Positions 27,174-37,594 of a DNA stretch of 64,000 nucleotides are shown here, one piece after another. Source of the DNA: Vicinamibacterales bacterium (lineage in GTDB: Bacteria; Acidobacteriota; Vicinamibacteria; Vicinamibacterales; UBA2999); NCBI GenBank assembly GCA_041659285.1, contig JBAZYO010000002.1:248001-312000 (forward strand). The letters run 5' to 3'. Position 1 is the first letter of the stretch; every line of letters begins with the position of its first letter. The notes beneath the pieces are model-generated. The model was not told the DNA's origin. It was given only the letters and a program-made list of their open reading frames with translations, and ran no database searches. The translations under genes were made by a program, and so were the position numbers.

Positions 27174-29245
27174 AGGTCCTGCTCTCCTGGATTCGCGAGT
27201 TCGTTGACGTGCCGGAGTCGGCCGAAGAAATCGGCAGGCTGATGTCGGTACGCGGCCTCGCGCTCGAAGGCCTCGAGACATGGCCTGCCCTGAGCGAGCG
27301 CAGCGAGTCGAAGGGCGATGACGTCGTCATGGACTTCGACGTCACCGCGAATCGTCCTGACTGCCTGTCGATGATCGGCATCGCCCGCGAGATCGCGACG
27401 GCCTACAACCGGCCGCTGAAGGTTCCCGCCGACCCGGCGCTCTCGCCTGGCGACACCATCCCGGTCACGATCGAAGACCCCGCCCTGTGCGGCCGTTACG
27501 CCGGCGCGGTTGCCGACGTGAAGGTGGGGCCGTCGCCGGACTGGATGCAGGCGCGCCTCACGGCCTGCGGCATCCGCCCGATCAGCAACATCGTCGACAT
27601 CACCAACTACGTGCTGCTCGAACTCGGGCAACCGATGCACGCGTTCGATCTCCACAAGCTCGGCGGCCGGGCCATCAAGGTCCGCACCGCGCGCCAAGGT
27701 GAATCGATCAGGACGCTGGACGGCAAGACCCGCGCGCTCAGCTCCGGCGTGCTCGTCATTGCCGATGCCGAGCGGGCCCAGGCCATCGGCGGCGTGATGG
27801 GCGGCGCCGACTCGGAAGTCAGCGACGCGACCACGCAGATCGTGTTCGAGGCCGCCTGGTTCCTCCCCGCCTCCGTGCGCACGACCAGCAAGAAACTGGG
27901 CCTGCGCACCGAAGCGTCGATGCGCTTCGAGCGCGGCATGGACGTCACGGCGCCGGCGCGCGCGATGGCCCGCGCCTGCGCGCTGCTCGAGACGATTGGC
28001 GCCGGCAAGGCGACGGGCGTGATCGCCGATGTGTTCCCGCAGCCGCCACCGCCGCGCCAGCTGGAACTCGAACGGGCGCGGATCAGCGGACTGCTCGGCA
28101 TGGATGTGCCGAACGCGGAGGTCGAGCGAATCCTCGCGTCGCTCGGTTTCGTGACGGCCCCCCATAAAGGGGGGCCCTACAAGAGTGGTTCGGGGGATGG
28201 CTGGAGTGTCACCGTGCCCGGCTGGCGCATCGACATCAAGCGCCAGGTGGACCTGATCGAAGAGGTGGGACGCCACCACGGCTTCGAACACCTGCCCTCG
28301 ACGTTCCCAGGCGTGCAGCAGGCGCCCGCCGCGTCGGACCCGCGCATTGCCCGCGATCGCCGCGTGCGAACCGCCCTGCTCGGCATGGGCTTCTCCGAAG
28401 CCATCACCTTCGCGTTCATCGAAGCCGCGGCGGCGCAGCCGTTCCACGGCGAACAGGCGGCCGTCGCGCTGGCCAATCCCCTGTCGGAGAAATTCGCCGT
28501 GATGCGGCCCAGCCTGCTGCCCGGCCTGATCGACGCGGTGAGCCACAACCGCCGGCACGGCCGCCGCGACGTGCAGCTCTTCGAGATCGGCACGCGCTTC
28601 TCCCCGCTTGGTGAAACGCGCGGCGCCGGGTTCGCGTGGACCGGCCTGGCGACGAGCGATCACTGGAGCGGCGGCCGGCGCGACGTGGACTTCTTCGACA
28701 TGAAGGGCGTCGCCGAACAGCTCGCCGCCGTCGGCCTGGTGTCGCTCACCTTCGCCGAGGCCGACGTGCCCTGGCTGGTCACGGGACGCGCCGCGACCTT
28801 GGCCGTGAACGGCACGGCCATCGGCCTGCTTGGCCTGCTCGACCCGGGCCTGGCCGACAAGCGCGGCCTGCCGGCCGGCGACGACGTCTACGTCGCCGAG
28901 ATCAATCTCGACCTGCTGACCGCGGCCGCGTCCGCCGACACCTTGCGCGCGACGCCGCTGCCGCGCTATCCGTCGGTGGTCCGCGACGTCTCGATTCTCG
29001 TGGACGATGCCTTGTCTGCCGGGGCGGTTCGTGGCACCATTCGTTCGGCTGCGCCCAACACGCTGATCCAGGTGTGTGAGTTCGATCGCTACCAGGGCAA
29101 GGGCATTCCCGACGGCAAGGTCAGCTTGTCGTTCCGCCTCACCTTCCAGTCGCCGGAGCGCACGCTCACCGACGAAGAAGTGCAGGCGGGCATGCAGCAC
29201 ATCATCGACGCGCTGACGCGCGACTTACAGGCAATTCAGAGGTAA
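27170..29245 (+). CDS. pheT: Phenylalanyl-tRNA synthetase beta subunit lacking the B2 tRNA-binding domain
   Basis: This 691-aa beta subunit has B1 split halves (MKVLLSWIREFVDV and VVMDFDVTANRPDCLSMIGIA), the B3/B4 editing region (GIRPISNIVDITNYVLLELGQPMHAFD), the B5 domain, the B6/B7 core and the C-terminal FDX-ACB domain (LPRYPSVVRDVSILVDD). The EMAP/OB-fold B2 domain, normally about 110 residues inserted near residue 40, is absent. In its place are about ten residues ALSERSESKG encoded by a GAGCGAGCGCAGCGAG-type repeat. A second repeat (28156-28183) adds PHKGGPYKSG near residue 335. Confidence 0.96.
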   Translation: MKVLLSWIREFVDVPESAEEIGRLMSVRGLALEGLETWPALSERSESKGDDVVMDFDVTANRPDCLSMIGIAREIATAYNRPLKVPADPALSPGDTIPVTIEDPALCGRYAGAVADVKVGPSPDWMQARLTACGIRPISNIVDITNYVLLELGQPMHAFDLHKLGGRAIKVRTARQGESIRTLDGKTRALSSGVLVIADAERAQAIGGVMGGADSEVSDATTQIVFEAAWFLPASVRTTSKKLGLRTEASMRFERGMDVTAPARAMARACALLETIGAGKATGVIADVFPQPPPPRQLELERARISGLLGMDVPNAEVERILASLGFVTAPHKGGPYKSGSGDGWSVTVPGWRIDIKRQVDLIEEVGRHHGFEHLPSTFPGVQQAPAASDPRIARDRRVRTALLGMGFSEAITFAFIEAAAAQPFHGEQAAVALANPLSEKFAVMRPSLLPGLIDAVSHNRRHGRRDVQLFEIGTRFSPLGETRGAGFAWTGLATSDHWSGGRRDVDFFDMKGVAEQLAAVGLVSLTFAEADVPWLVTGRAATLAVNGTAIGLLGLLDPGLADKRGLPAGDDVYVAEINLDLLTAAASADTLRATPLPRYPSVVRDVSILVDDALSAGAVRGTIRSAAPNTLIQVCEFDRYQGKGIPDGKVSLSFRLTFQSPERTLTDEEVQAGMQHIIDALTRDLQAIQR
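28156..28183. repeat. Dispersed hairpin repeat, family B, inside pheT
   Basis: GGCCCCCC-ATAAA-GGGGGGCC followed by CTACAAG, translated in frame as part of PheT. Same layout as 25595-25620. Confidence 0.7.
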
Positions 29246-29248
29246 CGG

Positions 29249-29524
29249 ATGGCGACCAAGACGACGACACCGGGGCTGGAATCGATCGACCGCCTCGAAG
29301 AGAAGATCAAGCTGCTCGTCAACACCATCGTCCGGATCAAGGGCGACCAGGCGCGGGCGGCGGAAGAGAACGGCAAGCTCAAGGGCGAAATCGAGACTCT
29401 CAAGGCCCGCATCGCCACGGCCGAAAGCGCCGGCGCCGAAGTCACCACGCTGCGCGAAGAGCGCGACCTCATCAAGAGCCGCGTCACCGAGATGCTGCAG
29501 CAACTCGACGGCCTGAACCTCTGA
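29249..29524 (+). CDS. Small coiled-coil protein (ZapB-like position)
   Basis: This 91-aa protein is almost wholly coiled coil with heptads from LESIDRLEEKIKLLVNTIVRI to RVTEMLQQLDGLNL. It lies 3 nt after pheT and 2 nt before zapA. Its size, composition and position suggest a cell-division partner of ZapA, like ZapB, but no diagnostic residues prove that. Confidence 0.75.
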   Translation: MATKTTTPGLESIDRLEEKIKLLVNTIVRIKGDQARAAEENGKLKGEIETLKARIATAESAGAEVTTLREERDLIKSRVTEMLQQLDGLNL

Positions 29525-29526
29525 GC

Positions 29527-29823
29527 ATGGCCGAACCGAAGGTCGTCCAAGTTGAGGTCTACGGGCAGAAATACCCGATTAAGACCGAGCTCGACCCGCG
29601 TTACGTCGAGCAGCTGGCGACCTTCGTCGAGTCGCGCATGGAACTGGCCGCCAAGAGCTCGCCGTCGAGCGACGCGGTCGGGCTCGCCGTGCTGGCCGCG
29701 CTCAACATCACGGACGAGTTCTTCCGGACCCGCGCCAACCTCACGAACACCTCCGGTAGCCTGACCGCCCGCGCCGAAGCCCTCGAGAAGATGGTGGACC
29801 AGGCGCTCGCGCTGGCCGAATAG
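29527..29823 (+). CDS. zapA: Cell division protein ZapA
   Basis: This 98-aa protein has the ZapA head VQVEVYGQKYPIKTELDPRYVEQLATFVESRM. A C-terminal coiled coil (AALNITDEFFRTRANL onward) follows. ZapA bundles FtsZ protofilaments at the septum. It is the last gene of the thrS-pheT run and is followed by the 6S RNA gene, the same zapA-ssrS linkage known from proteobacteria. Confidence 0.9.
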   Translation: MAEPKVVQVEVYGQKYPIKTELDPRYVEQLATFVESRMELAAKSSPSSDAVGLAVLAALNITDEFFRTRANLTNTSGSLTARAEALEKMVDQALALAE

Positions 29824-29916
29824 GCCGGTTTCGGCCTTTCCCTGATTGTTCTTGCCTTTTCTCCCGCCTGCGCGGTTCCTCGTCAGAACGTATTCGCCTT
29901 TTCTTCGCCAACTTGC

Positions 29917-29945
29917 TTGACCGCGAGCGCCGGGAAGCCTAAGAT
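29917..29945 (+). promoter_or_regulatory. Sigma-70-type promoter of 6S RNA
   Basis: TTGACC (29917-29922) and TAAGAT (29940-29945) are separated by exactly 17 nt. The predicted start is around 29949-29953, at the 5' arm of the 6S closing stem. This is the best promoter in the window. Confidence 0.75.
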
Positions 29946-29948
29946 CGA

Positions 29949-30131
29949 ATCTCCTGCTTTGCTCGTGATGGTTCGGGGGCTTGTCTGAGCCGATGTTTTA
30001 AACCAAGCGAGTTGCGAAGCCGCGTGGTGTGCATGCCTCCGCGGAGAGGAAGCCTAAAACGTGGTAACTACAGCGACTCCACCTGCTATGCAGGTTCAGC
30101 AATCCTCCCCACACGGCAAAGCGGGATTTCA
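29949..30131 (+). ncRNA. ssrS: 6S RNA
   Basis: About 183 nt downstream of zapA. Blocks shared with Escherichia coli 6S RNA include CTGAGCCGAT followed by a T-rich stretch and ACCA, GTGTGCATGC, and GAAGCCTAAAAC. Ends pair: CCTGCTTTGCTCGTG near the 5' end with CACACGGCAAAGCGGG near 30124, giving the long closed stem with a central bubble. 6S RNA binds the housekeeping RNA polymerase and acts as a promoter mimic in stationary phase. Exact ends are estimated from the promoter and the closing stem. Short reading frames here are not real genes. Confidence 0.88.
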
Positions 30132-30141
30132 TATTCCTACA

Positions 30142-30162
30142 GGGCGCGCAGTTGGCGCGCCC
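30142..30162. terminator. Hairpin after 6S RNA
   Basis: GGGCGCGC-AGTTG-GCGCGCCC is a perfect 8-bp stem 10 nt past the 6S RNA. It lacks a T-tract, so it may be a processing or repeat hairpin rather than a true terminator. Confidence 0.45.
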
Positions 30163-30242
30163 ACTGCAGTCATGGCCGGCAGCCGGGCCAATTCGCTCGC
30201 TCTTGGGTCCGCTGCAGTAGCGAACGGCTCCGGTTCGCCTAA

Positions 30243-31235
30243 GTGACAGTCGCAGACCTGGGCGAGCACGCCCTCTTGGCGCGCATTCTGGCGCGTCTCC
30301 CCCGCCCATCGGCCCAAGTGCTGGTCGGACCGGGTGATGACGCCGCCGTGCTGGCGCCGGTTCGGAACGAACGTCTGGTGGTCACCACCGACGCCGTCGT
30401 CGAGGGGGTGCATTTCTCACGCCCTTCCTTTGCGCCGGCCGACATTGGCCACAAGGCGCTCGCCGTCAACCTCAGCGACCTGGCGGCCATGGCGGCCACG
30501 CCCCAGTGGGCCCTGGTCTCGCTGATATTGCCGGGCGCCTGGCTGGTGGCAGACGTCGAGGCGCTCGTGGACGGACTGGCGGCCCTCGCGGGCCGGCACG
30601 GGGTCTCGGTGGTGGGCGGCAACATTACCCGCACCGAGGGTCCCCTCGCCGTGGACGTCACCGCGGGCGGAACGGTTGCCTCGCGACGGTGGCTGACGCG
30701 CAGCGGCGCGGTGGCCGGCGACGACATCTGGGTGAGCGGCACGATTGGCGGGGCCGCGGCTGGTTTGGAAATGCTCCGCGCCGGGGAGCCGGGAACCGGC
30801 TGCGTGGCGAAGCAGCTGCGACCTGAGCCACGCGTGAGACTGGGCGTGGCGATGGGCCGTGGGCGCGCGGCGCGGGCGGCGATGGACCTGAGCGACGGCC
30901 TGGCGGATGCGGTCCGGCAGGTGGCGGCGGCAAGCGGATGCGGGGTGCGGCTCGATGCCGGCGCCCTGCCGATTGAGCCGGCCGCCCTGGCGTGGTGGAA
31001 CGCGCGCGGTGTGGACCCGATTCGCGCCGCCATCGCCGGCGGCGACGACTACGAGTTGCTGTTCGCCGTCCCGAAAAAGGGCGGCGGGCGGTTGCGAAAC
31101 GTGCGACGCCACGTGGCCGACCCGCCGATGACGAAGATCGGGAGCTTTACCAAGGACCCGGGCGTGCTGGTCGTGGACCGGAACGGAAGCGAAGAACCGC
31201 TGCCTCAGGGGTACGAGCACTTTGAGAATCGCTGA
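30243..31235 (+). CDS. thiL: Thiamine-monophosphate kinase
   Basis: This 330-aa PurM-like enzyme phosphorylates thiamine monophosphate to the diphosphate cofactor. Family blocks are LVGPGDDAAVLAP, VTTDAVVEGVHFSRP, HKALAVNLSDLAAMAATP, MDLSDGLADAVRQVAAASG and AIAGGDDYELLFAVP. It starts at GTG 30243, 80 bp after the hairpin that follows 6S RNA. It overlaps the 3D-domain gene by 14 nt. Confidence 0.95.
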   Translation: MTVADLGEHALLARILARLPRPSAQVLVGPGDDAAVLAPVRNERLVVTTDAVVEGVHFSRPSFAPADIGHKALAVNLSDLAAMAATPQWALVSLILPGAWLVADVEALVDGLAALAGRHGVSVVGGNITRTEGPLAVDVTAGGTVASRRWLTRSGAVAGDDIWVSGTIGGAAAGLEMLRAGEPGTGCVAKQLRPEPRVRLGVAMGRGRAARAAMDLSDGLADAVRQVAAASGCGVRLDAGALPIEPAALAWWNARGVDPIRAAIAGGDDYELLFAVPKKGGGRLRNVRRHVADPPMTKIGSFTKDPGVLVVDRNGSEEPLPQGYEHFENR

Positions 31236-31797
31236 ATCCTACTGGCGGAAAGCGATTGCGACGTTCGGTGTCGCGGCGGCCTTCGTGTTTCTGTATCAAA
31301 CCACCGCGCGCGACTCGCGCTCGTCGGCGAGCGAGGCGTCGCTGGTGGAAACTGCGGTCTTGCCGCAAGCCGGTTCGCGGATGCAGTTCACCGCCACCGC
31401 CTACTGTAAGGGTGAGACGACGGCGTCGGGCGTCGGCGTCCGTACCGGCGTGGCGGCGGCCGACCCCGCCCTGCTGCCCGTCGGCAGCGTGGTCCGGCTC
31501 GAAACCCCGAATCCCCGGTATAGCGGTGTGTGGACGGTCATGGATACCGGTCCCGCGGTCAGGGGCCGGACGGTCGATCTTTACCTCTGGAGCTGCAAGG
31601 AAGCCCTGGTTTTTGGGCGCCGGCCGGTTCGGCTGACGGTGCTCCGTCTGGGCTGGAACCCCCAGAACAGCATTCCGGGCATGGTGGACTCGCTGTTCCG
31701 GAAGCGCGAGGCCGACTCCAAGAAGCCGGCCGAGCCGGTGGTCCCGGCCATCCCCTCGGCCACCACCACGGTGCCCTCGGCCGACGGCCCCCGGTAG
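31222..31797 (+). CDS. 3D-domain (double-psi beta-barrel) cell-envelope protein
   Basis: This 191-aa protein has one N-terminal TM segment and then a 3D domain: FTATAYCKGETTASG, then GVAAADPALLPVGSVVRLE, then WTVMDTGPAVRGRTVDLYL. The three Asp residues (in AADP, MDTG and VDLY) are those that give the family its name. Such domains occur in MltA-like transglycosylases and Rpf/YuiC wall proteins. A Pro/Lys-rich tail ends the protein. The TTG start overlaps thiL; no other start retains the TM segment. Confidence 0.82.
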   Translation: MRIAESYWRKAIATFGVAAAFVFLYQTTARDSRSSASEASLVETAVLPQAGSRMQFTATAYCKGETTASGVGVRTGVAAADPALLPVGSVVRLETPNPRYSGVWTVMDTGPAVRGRTVDLYLWSCKEALVFGRRPVRLTVLRLGWNPQNSIPGMVDSLFRKREADSKKPAEPVVPAIPSATTTVPSADGPR

Positions 31798-31894
31798 AAT
31801 CAGCTCCTGCCTGCCGGCCTGGTCCCGGCCACTTTTTCGGGCGGATGCCCGCTCTAATTACAATCTCTGACGCGCTGAGCTGGCGGGCTCCTGA

Positions 31895-31900
31895 TATTAT
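31895..31900 (+). promoter_or_regulatory. -10 element for leaderless cstA
   Basis: TATTAT ends 8 nt before the cstA ATG at 31909. Transcription would start at or just before the ATG. No -35 box is clear. Confidence 0.4.
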
Positions 31901-31908
31901 CCCGCCCT

Positions 31909-33746
<1,838 letters not shown>

Positions 33747-33747
<1 letters not shown>

Positions 33748-33830
33748 TGGCGTTGAGCGCCGTCCGCAAGTTCATGGCCGGCGTCCGCGCCTGGTTCGAG
33801 CTCTGCTACGCCGTTCCTCCCGGGTGTTGA
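33747..33830 (+). CDS. 27-aa ORF coupled to cstA, possible YbdD/YjiX remnant
   Basis: The ATG overlaps the cstA stop (TGATG). The 27-residue product contains VRKFMAGVRAWFEL and ends at GC. In many genomes cstA is followed by a YbdD/YjiX protein of about 65 aa with a similar basic N-terminal helix. This one stops early, so it may be a shortened or decayed form. It could also be chance. Confidence 0.4.
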
Positions 33831-33948
33831 GGGTTGGACGCACGGAACCTGGACGGTTACCGAAGTGAATGGTCTGAAGTGAAGAGTGAGAAGAAGGATT
33901 AACACCTTTCACTTTTCACTTCTCACTTTCGCCGTAGGCTGCTATTTT

Positions 33949-33977
33949 GAAGTGTCCGCTCTCCCAGCGGACACTTC
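33949..33977. terminator. Hairpin downstream of cstA
   Basis: GAAGTGTCCGCT-CTCCC-AGCGGACACTTC is a perfect 12-bp stem without a T-tract. A second, weaker stem AGTGAGAAG (33885-33893) / CTTCTCACT (33919-33927) precedes it. Together they fill the 221-bp gap before the next gene and probably end cstA transcription. Confidence 0.5.
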
Positions 33978-34051
33978 GTCCTCCCCCAGGGCGAGCCCGT
34001 CACGCGCGGGCACCGTGAACCGTCGTCAACCAATCCGGGGTCGAGATTCTT

Positions 34052-34882
34052 ATGCGAATGGCCGTCTGTCGTGTGTCCGTGATGGTGTGTCTGGTCGGGT
34101 TGGGGTTGGCCGGGTCGGCGTCCGAGGCGCTGGCGCAGTACCGGCGCCCGTCCACCGGTGTCGTCGGCGAGGAGTACCACATCGAGGCCGCCTATGGCTG
34201 GTGGAACGCCGAGCCGTCGCTGATCGTGAACTCCGAGTCGATCGAGATTCTCGGCTCCGACGTCAACCTGATTGAAGACCTCGGCATCGAGAAGCACAAG
34301 CTCGGCAAGTTCGACCTGGTGCTGCGCCCCGCCAAGAAGCACCGCTTCCGCTTCCAGCGCCTGCCCATTCACTACGAGGCCGACGCGACGGTGCAACGGT
34401 CGTTCGTGTTCAACGGGCAGAGCTTCAACGTCGGCCTGCCGGTGCAGACGGTGGCGAACTTCGACACCTACCGGTTCGGCTACGAGTACGACTTCCTCTA
34501 CTTCACGAAGGGGTTCGTCGGCGCGATGGTCGACCTGAAGTACACGAACGTGAAGGTCGAGCTGACCAGCCCGATCGGCGAGGAGTTCACGAGGGCGGCC
34601 GCGCCTATTCCCACGTTCGGCTTCATCGCCCGGGCCTACCCCGTCGCGAACCTGGCGCTCACCGGCGAGATGTCGTTTTTCCGCGTGCCAGACAGCCTGG
34701 CCGAGCAGCTCGAGGGCGATGGCAGCTACACCGACTTCGACCTGAACGCGACCTACAACTTCAACCGGTTCATCGGCGCGCAAGCCGGCTTCCGGCGGGT
34801 GAACATCTCCTACGCCGTGGATCTGGATAGCGGTACGCTGAAGTTCACGGGGCTGTACTTCGGGAGCGTCATTCGCTACTAG
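34052..34882 (+). CDS. Predicted outer-membrane beta-barrel protein, unknown function
   Basis: This 276-aa protein has a signal peptide ending SEALAQ. Alternating hydrophobic/polar strands follow, with aromatic girdle residues (YRFGYEYDFLYFTKGF, FTGLYFGSVIRY). The last residues end in Ile-Arg-Tyr, close to the aromatic C-terminus recognised by the Bam machinery. No named family was recognised. It is preceded by a 12-bp hairpin and followed by family A repeats. Confidence 0.65.
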   Translation: MRMAVCRVSVMVCLVGLGLAGSASEALAQYRRPSTGVVGEEYHIEAAYGWWNAEPSLIVNSESIEILGSDVNLIEDLGIEKHKLGKFDLVLRPAKKHRFRFQRLPIHYEADATVQRSFVFNGQSFNVGLPVQTVANFDTYRFGYEYDFLYFTKGFVGAMVDLKYTNVKVELTSPIGEEFTRAAAPIPTFGFIARAYPVANLALTGEMSFFRVPDSLAEQLEGDGSYTDFDLNATYNFNRFIGAQAGFRRVNISYAVDLDSGTLKFTGLYFGSVIRY

Positions 34883-34935
34883 CTCCGCCTAAAGGCGGAG
34901 GCTACATTCGATGTGGCGTCCGGCTTTAGCCGGAC
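34883..34935. repeat. Paired family A hairpins between convergent genes
   Basis: CTCCGCCTAAAGGCGGAG (34883-34900) with GCTACATT, then GTCCGGCTTTAGCCGGAC (34918-34935). The linking bases GCTACAT/ATGTGGC also nearly pair, so the whole unit can fold as one long stem. It separates two converging genes and may act as a bidirectional terminator. Confidence 0.65.
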
Positions 34936-34937
34936 CA

Positions 34938-37592
34938 TTACGGAACCGTGACGAACACCCCGAGGCGGCGCGTGTCGCGGCTCTGTGGGTCGAGATCGCT
35001 GGGGCGGAACCACGGGCCGGTGCGAATGGTGACGAGCCTCGCCGTGCCATCGTGCGCCGGCAGCGAGACGGCCTGCAGTTGATTGGCGGCGAAGCCGACA
35101 CGCCGGTGCCACGTCCCGGTGGTGACGTCGATCGTCGTCGGCACCGCTCCCGAGCGCACCAGCAGCACCATCTCGGCGTATGCGTTTGACGCGTCGGTGT
35201 CGAGGACCAGGGTGGTCGCTTCCTCGCCGCGGGTCCAGAATCCGCCGGCCTCCATGTAACTCGAGTCGTCCATGAAGAACGCGCTGGTCTGGCCGTAGCG
35301 AATCGCGCGCAGGGCGTGGCCGGGCGCGATCGGCGGCACCGCCAGCGACCGCACGCGCAGGCGCAACTCGCCGGCCGTGGCCCTGGCTTCGTCATCGGCG
35401 CGAATCGTCACGGAGTGAACCGGCACCGGGAGCTTCAGCGTCAACCCGGTGAAGCCCGCCTGCCGGCCGTCCAGTCGCCAGCGCTCGACGGCTTGATCGG
35501 TACGGCCGACCCGGACGACGACTTCACCGTGGAGACGGCCCTCGCCAAGCGCGACGAGGTCGTAGTCGCCGGCCGGCAGCATCGACGCCCGGAGCACGGT
35601 GACGTCCGCACTGTCCGGCGAGGTGCGCGCGAGGTTGGTCACCTCGAGCCGGCGAGCCAGGTCTTCAGGGCTCAGGCGCCGGCCCGGCTGAAGCTGGAAC
35701 GCCACCTGGGCGGCCGACGGACTCCACGAGCGAAGAAACGTCCACTGCGATGGGCCCGGCCGCGCTCCCGGCGCGCCGTGTCCGGCCCACACCACCGTGG
35801 ACGCGATCATGAGTGCCGCCGCGGCGACGGCCGCACTGGCCGTCCAGGTGACGCCCCGGCCCGCCTGGCGGCGCGTGAGCAGCCACGCAACGGCCGCCAT
35901 GCCCGCTCCGGCGGCCATCCACACCGCGGCCGCCACCCAGGCGGCCAACAACCCCTGGCGGTGCACGCTCGGGAAGGCCAGCGGCAGGTCCACCGCGCGC
36001 GAGGCCCAGTCCAGGAACAGGTCGTAGCCGGCGCGGTCGTTGTAGGCCAGCAGGCCGCCGTCCACGATGAGTTTCGGGATCACCATCACGACGCTGAGCC
36101 CGAGGATCAGCAACGCGAACGCCCGCCACGCATCCGATGACCGCTCCCGCCACCACAGCGCCACGGGCAGGGCCGCCACCGGCATCAACGCCGCCAGGTA
36201 GCGCGCCGGCGCGCTGACGCCCCCCCACCACGCCGCGAACGAGGACGTCGCAATCACATAAGGAACGATGGCGAGGAGCAGCTCGACGGCAAGCCGACGA
36301 TGGTCGCGGGCCAGCAGGACGAATCCGGCGAATGCCATCGCGTACACGGGCGCATGCGCGGCCAGGCCGAACTGCTGATCGAAGAGCAGGCCCGCGGCAC
36401 CAATCCAGATCTGGCCGGCCGTCATCATCAGGTCCCGGCCCTGCGGCGCGGAGGGATTGGGCGTGCCCCAGATGATCCAGAAATAGAGGAACCACGAGGC
36501 CGCGACCAGGGCCGGCAACACGAGGAACGCGCCCGCGCGCCTTACGCCATTGCCCCCCGGCAGCAAGCGGAGCGCGATCGCCGCGCCGAGCGCCGCGGCG
36601 ATGAGCGCGAACCGCGCGTGAAGCCACGGCAACACCGACAAGGCGGCGCCGCCAATCACCAGGTGCCGCATGGTCACGACCTGTTTCGTCTCGAGCCTCA
36701 CCAGCAGCCAGACGCCGGCGATGGTGAACAGCCCGCCGGCACCGTCCGGATAAATGGTGAAGCCGTGGAAGAAGTACGGCGTGGTCAGGAAGACGGCTGC
36801 CCACCCCACCCACGCGCCCGACGCGCTGGCGGTGAGCAGCCACGCGACCTGCCACGCGACCGCGGACGCGGCGGCGGTCATCGCCATGACGGCGGCCACC
36901 GCCCCCGGATAGCCGGCGACCGCAAACGCCGGCAACACCAGTGCCGAGATGCCCGGGGCGTGCATCGGGTAAATCTCTCCGTCTTTGCCGCGCTGGATGA
37001 AGTCCGGCTTGAGCGTCTGGTCGGTGTAGGCGCGATAGTCGCCTCGCTCGTGGTTGTTCTCGATGCGCAGGTCGCCGTCGAGCAGCACGCTTTGCGCAAT
37101 CACCAGGTAGTGCGGCTCATCGCCGCCCGGCAGCAGGTCGGCGAGGCTCCACGCGCCGGACGCATAGGCGCTTGCGGCCACGGCCGCGGCAATCCAGGGG
37201 GCGCGCCGCGGGTCGGCGCAGGCGCGCGTGATCCGCAAGGGCGGCCGCGGGCCCGCGAACAGCAGCCCCGCGGCGATCGCGATCCAGACCAGCCCTTCGA
37301 GCGGGCCTTGCCACATCAGGAACGCGGCCGGCACACGGCCCGGCAGGTACGGCAACCAGACGAGGAGCGAGAGCGCGAGCGGCCACGCGCGCGAGACCGG
37401 CAGGCGCGTGATGGCGGCAAGGCCGATGCCGATCACCACCAGGGCGGCCAGCCACGACAGCGGCGGCAGCGACACAACCCTGGCCATGGTGCCCGCGTCG
37501 AGGACGGCGGAGTGTCCGAGCGAGACCCAGACGGAGGCTCCGGCCAGCGCGGCCAGTGCCGCCGGCGGGACGCGGGCGGCGTAGGCCGACAT
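34938..37592 (-). CDS. Large polytopic membrane protein with C-terminal periplasmic domain (GT-C-like)
   Basis: This 884-aa protein has about 14-16 hydrophobic segments in residues 10-640. A Gly/Asp motif near residue 165 (LLPGGDEPHYLVIAQSVLLDGD) resembles the first-loop Asp region of ArnT/PMT-type lipid-linked sugar transferases. The C-terminal 200 residues are soluble and beta-rich. The ATG at 37592 follows the overlapping methyltransferase gene by 2 nt (its stop is at 37595), so both form one unit. No glycosyl acceptor can be inferred. The larger frame upstream is not coding. Confidence 0.7.
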   Translation of the reverse strand: MSAYAARVPPAALAALAGASVWVSLGHSAVLDAGTMARVVSLPPLSWLAALVVIGIGLAAITRLPVSRAWPLALSLLVWLPYLPGRVPAAFLMWQGPLEGLVWIAIAAGLLFAGPRPPLRITRACADPRRAPWIAAAVAASAYASGAWSLADLLPGGDEPHYLVIAQSVLLDGDLRIENNHERGDYRAYTDQTLKPDFIQRGKDGEIYPMHAPGISALVLPAFAVAGYPGAVAAVMAMTAAASAVAWQVAWLLTASASGAWVGWAAVFLTTPYFFHGFTIYPDGAGGLFTIAGVWLLVRLETKQVVTMRHLVIGGAALSVLPWLHARFALIAAALGAAIALRLLPGGNGVRRAGAFLVLPALVAASWFLYFWIIWGTPNPSAPQGRDLMMTAGQIWIGAAGLLFDQQFGLAAHAPVYAMAFAGFVLLARDHRRLAVELLLAIVPYVIATSSFAAWWGGVSAPARYLAALMPVAALPVALWWRERSSDAWRAFALLILGLSVVMVIPKLIVDGGLLAYNDRAGYDLFLDWASRAVDLPLAFPSVHRQGLLAAWVAAAVWMAAGAGMAAVAWLLTRRQAGRGVTWTASAAVAAAALMIASTVVWAGHGAPGARPGPSQWTFLRSWSPSAAQVAFQLQPGRRLSPEDLARRLEVTNLARTSPDSADVTVLRASMLPAGDYDLVALGEGRLHGEVVVRVGRTDQAVERWRLDGRQAGFTGLTLKLPVPVHSVTIRADDEARATAGELRLRVRSLAVPPIAPGHALRAIRYGQTSAFFMDDSSYMEAGGFWTRGEEATTLVLDTDASNAYAEMVLLVRSGAVPTTIDVTTGTWHRRVGFAANQLQAVSLPAHDGTARLVTIRTGPWFRPSDLDPQSRDTRRLGVFVTVP

Positions 37593-37594
37593 AA

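Noticed and set aside
25510..28183. CRISPR array
   Set aside because: The repeats are palindromic, irregularly spaced over kilobases and have no spacer pattern.
30012..30246. Short plus-strand frames in the zapA-thiL gap
   Set aside because: They lie mostly in the 6S RNA, whose conserved blocks explain the sequence.
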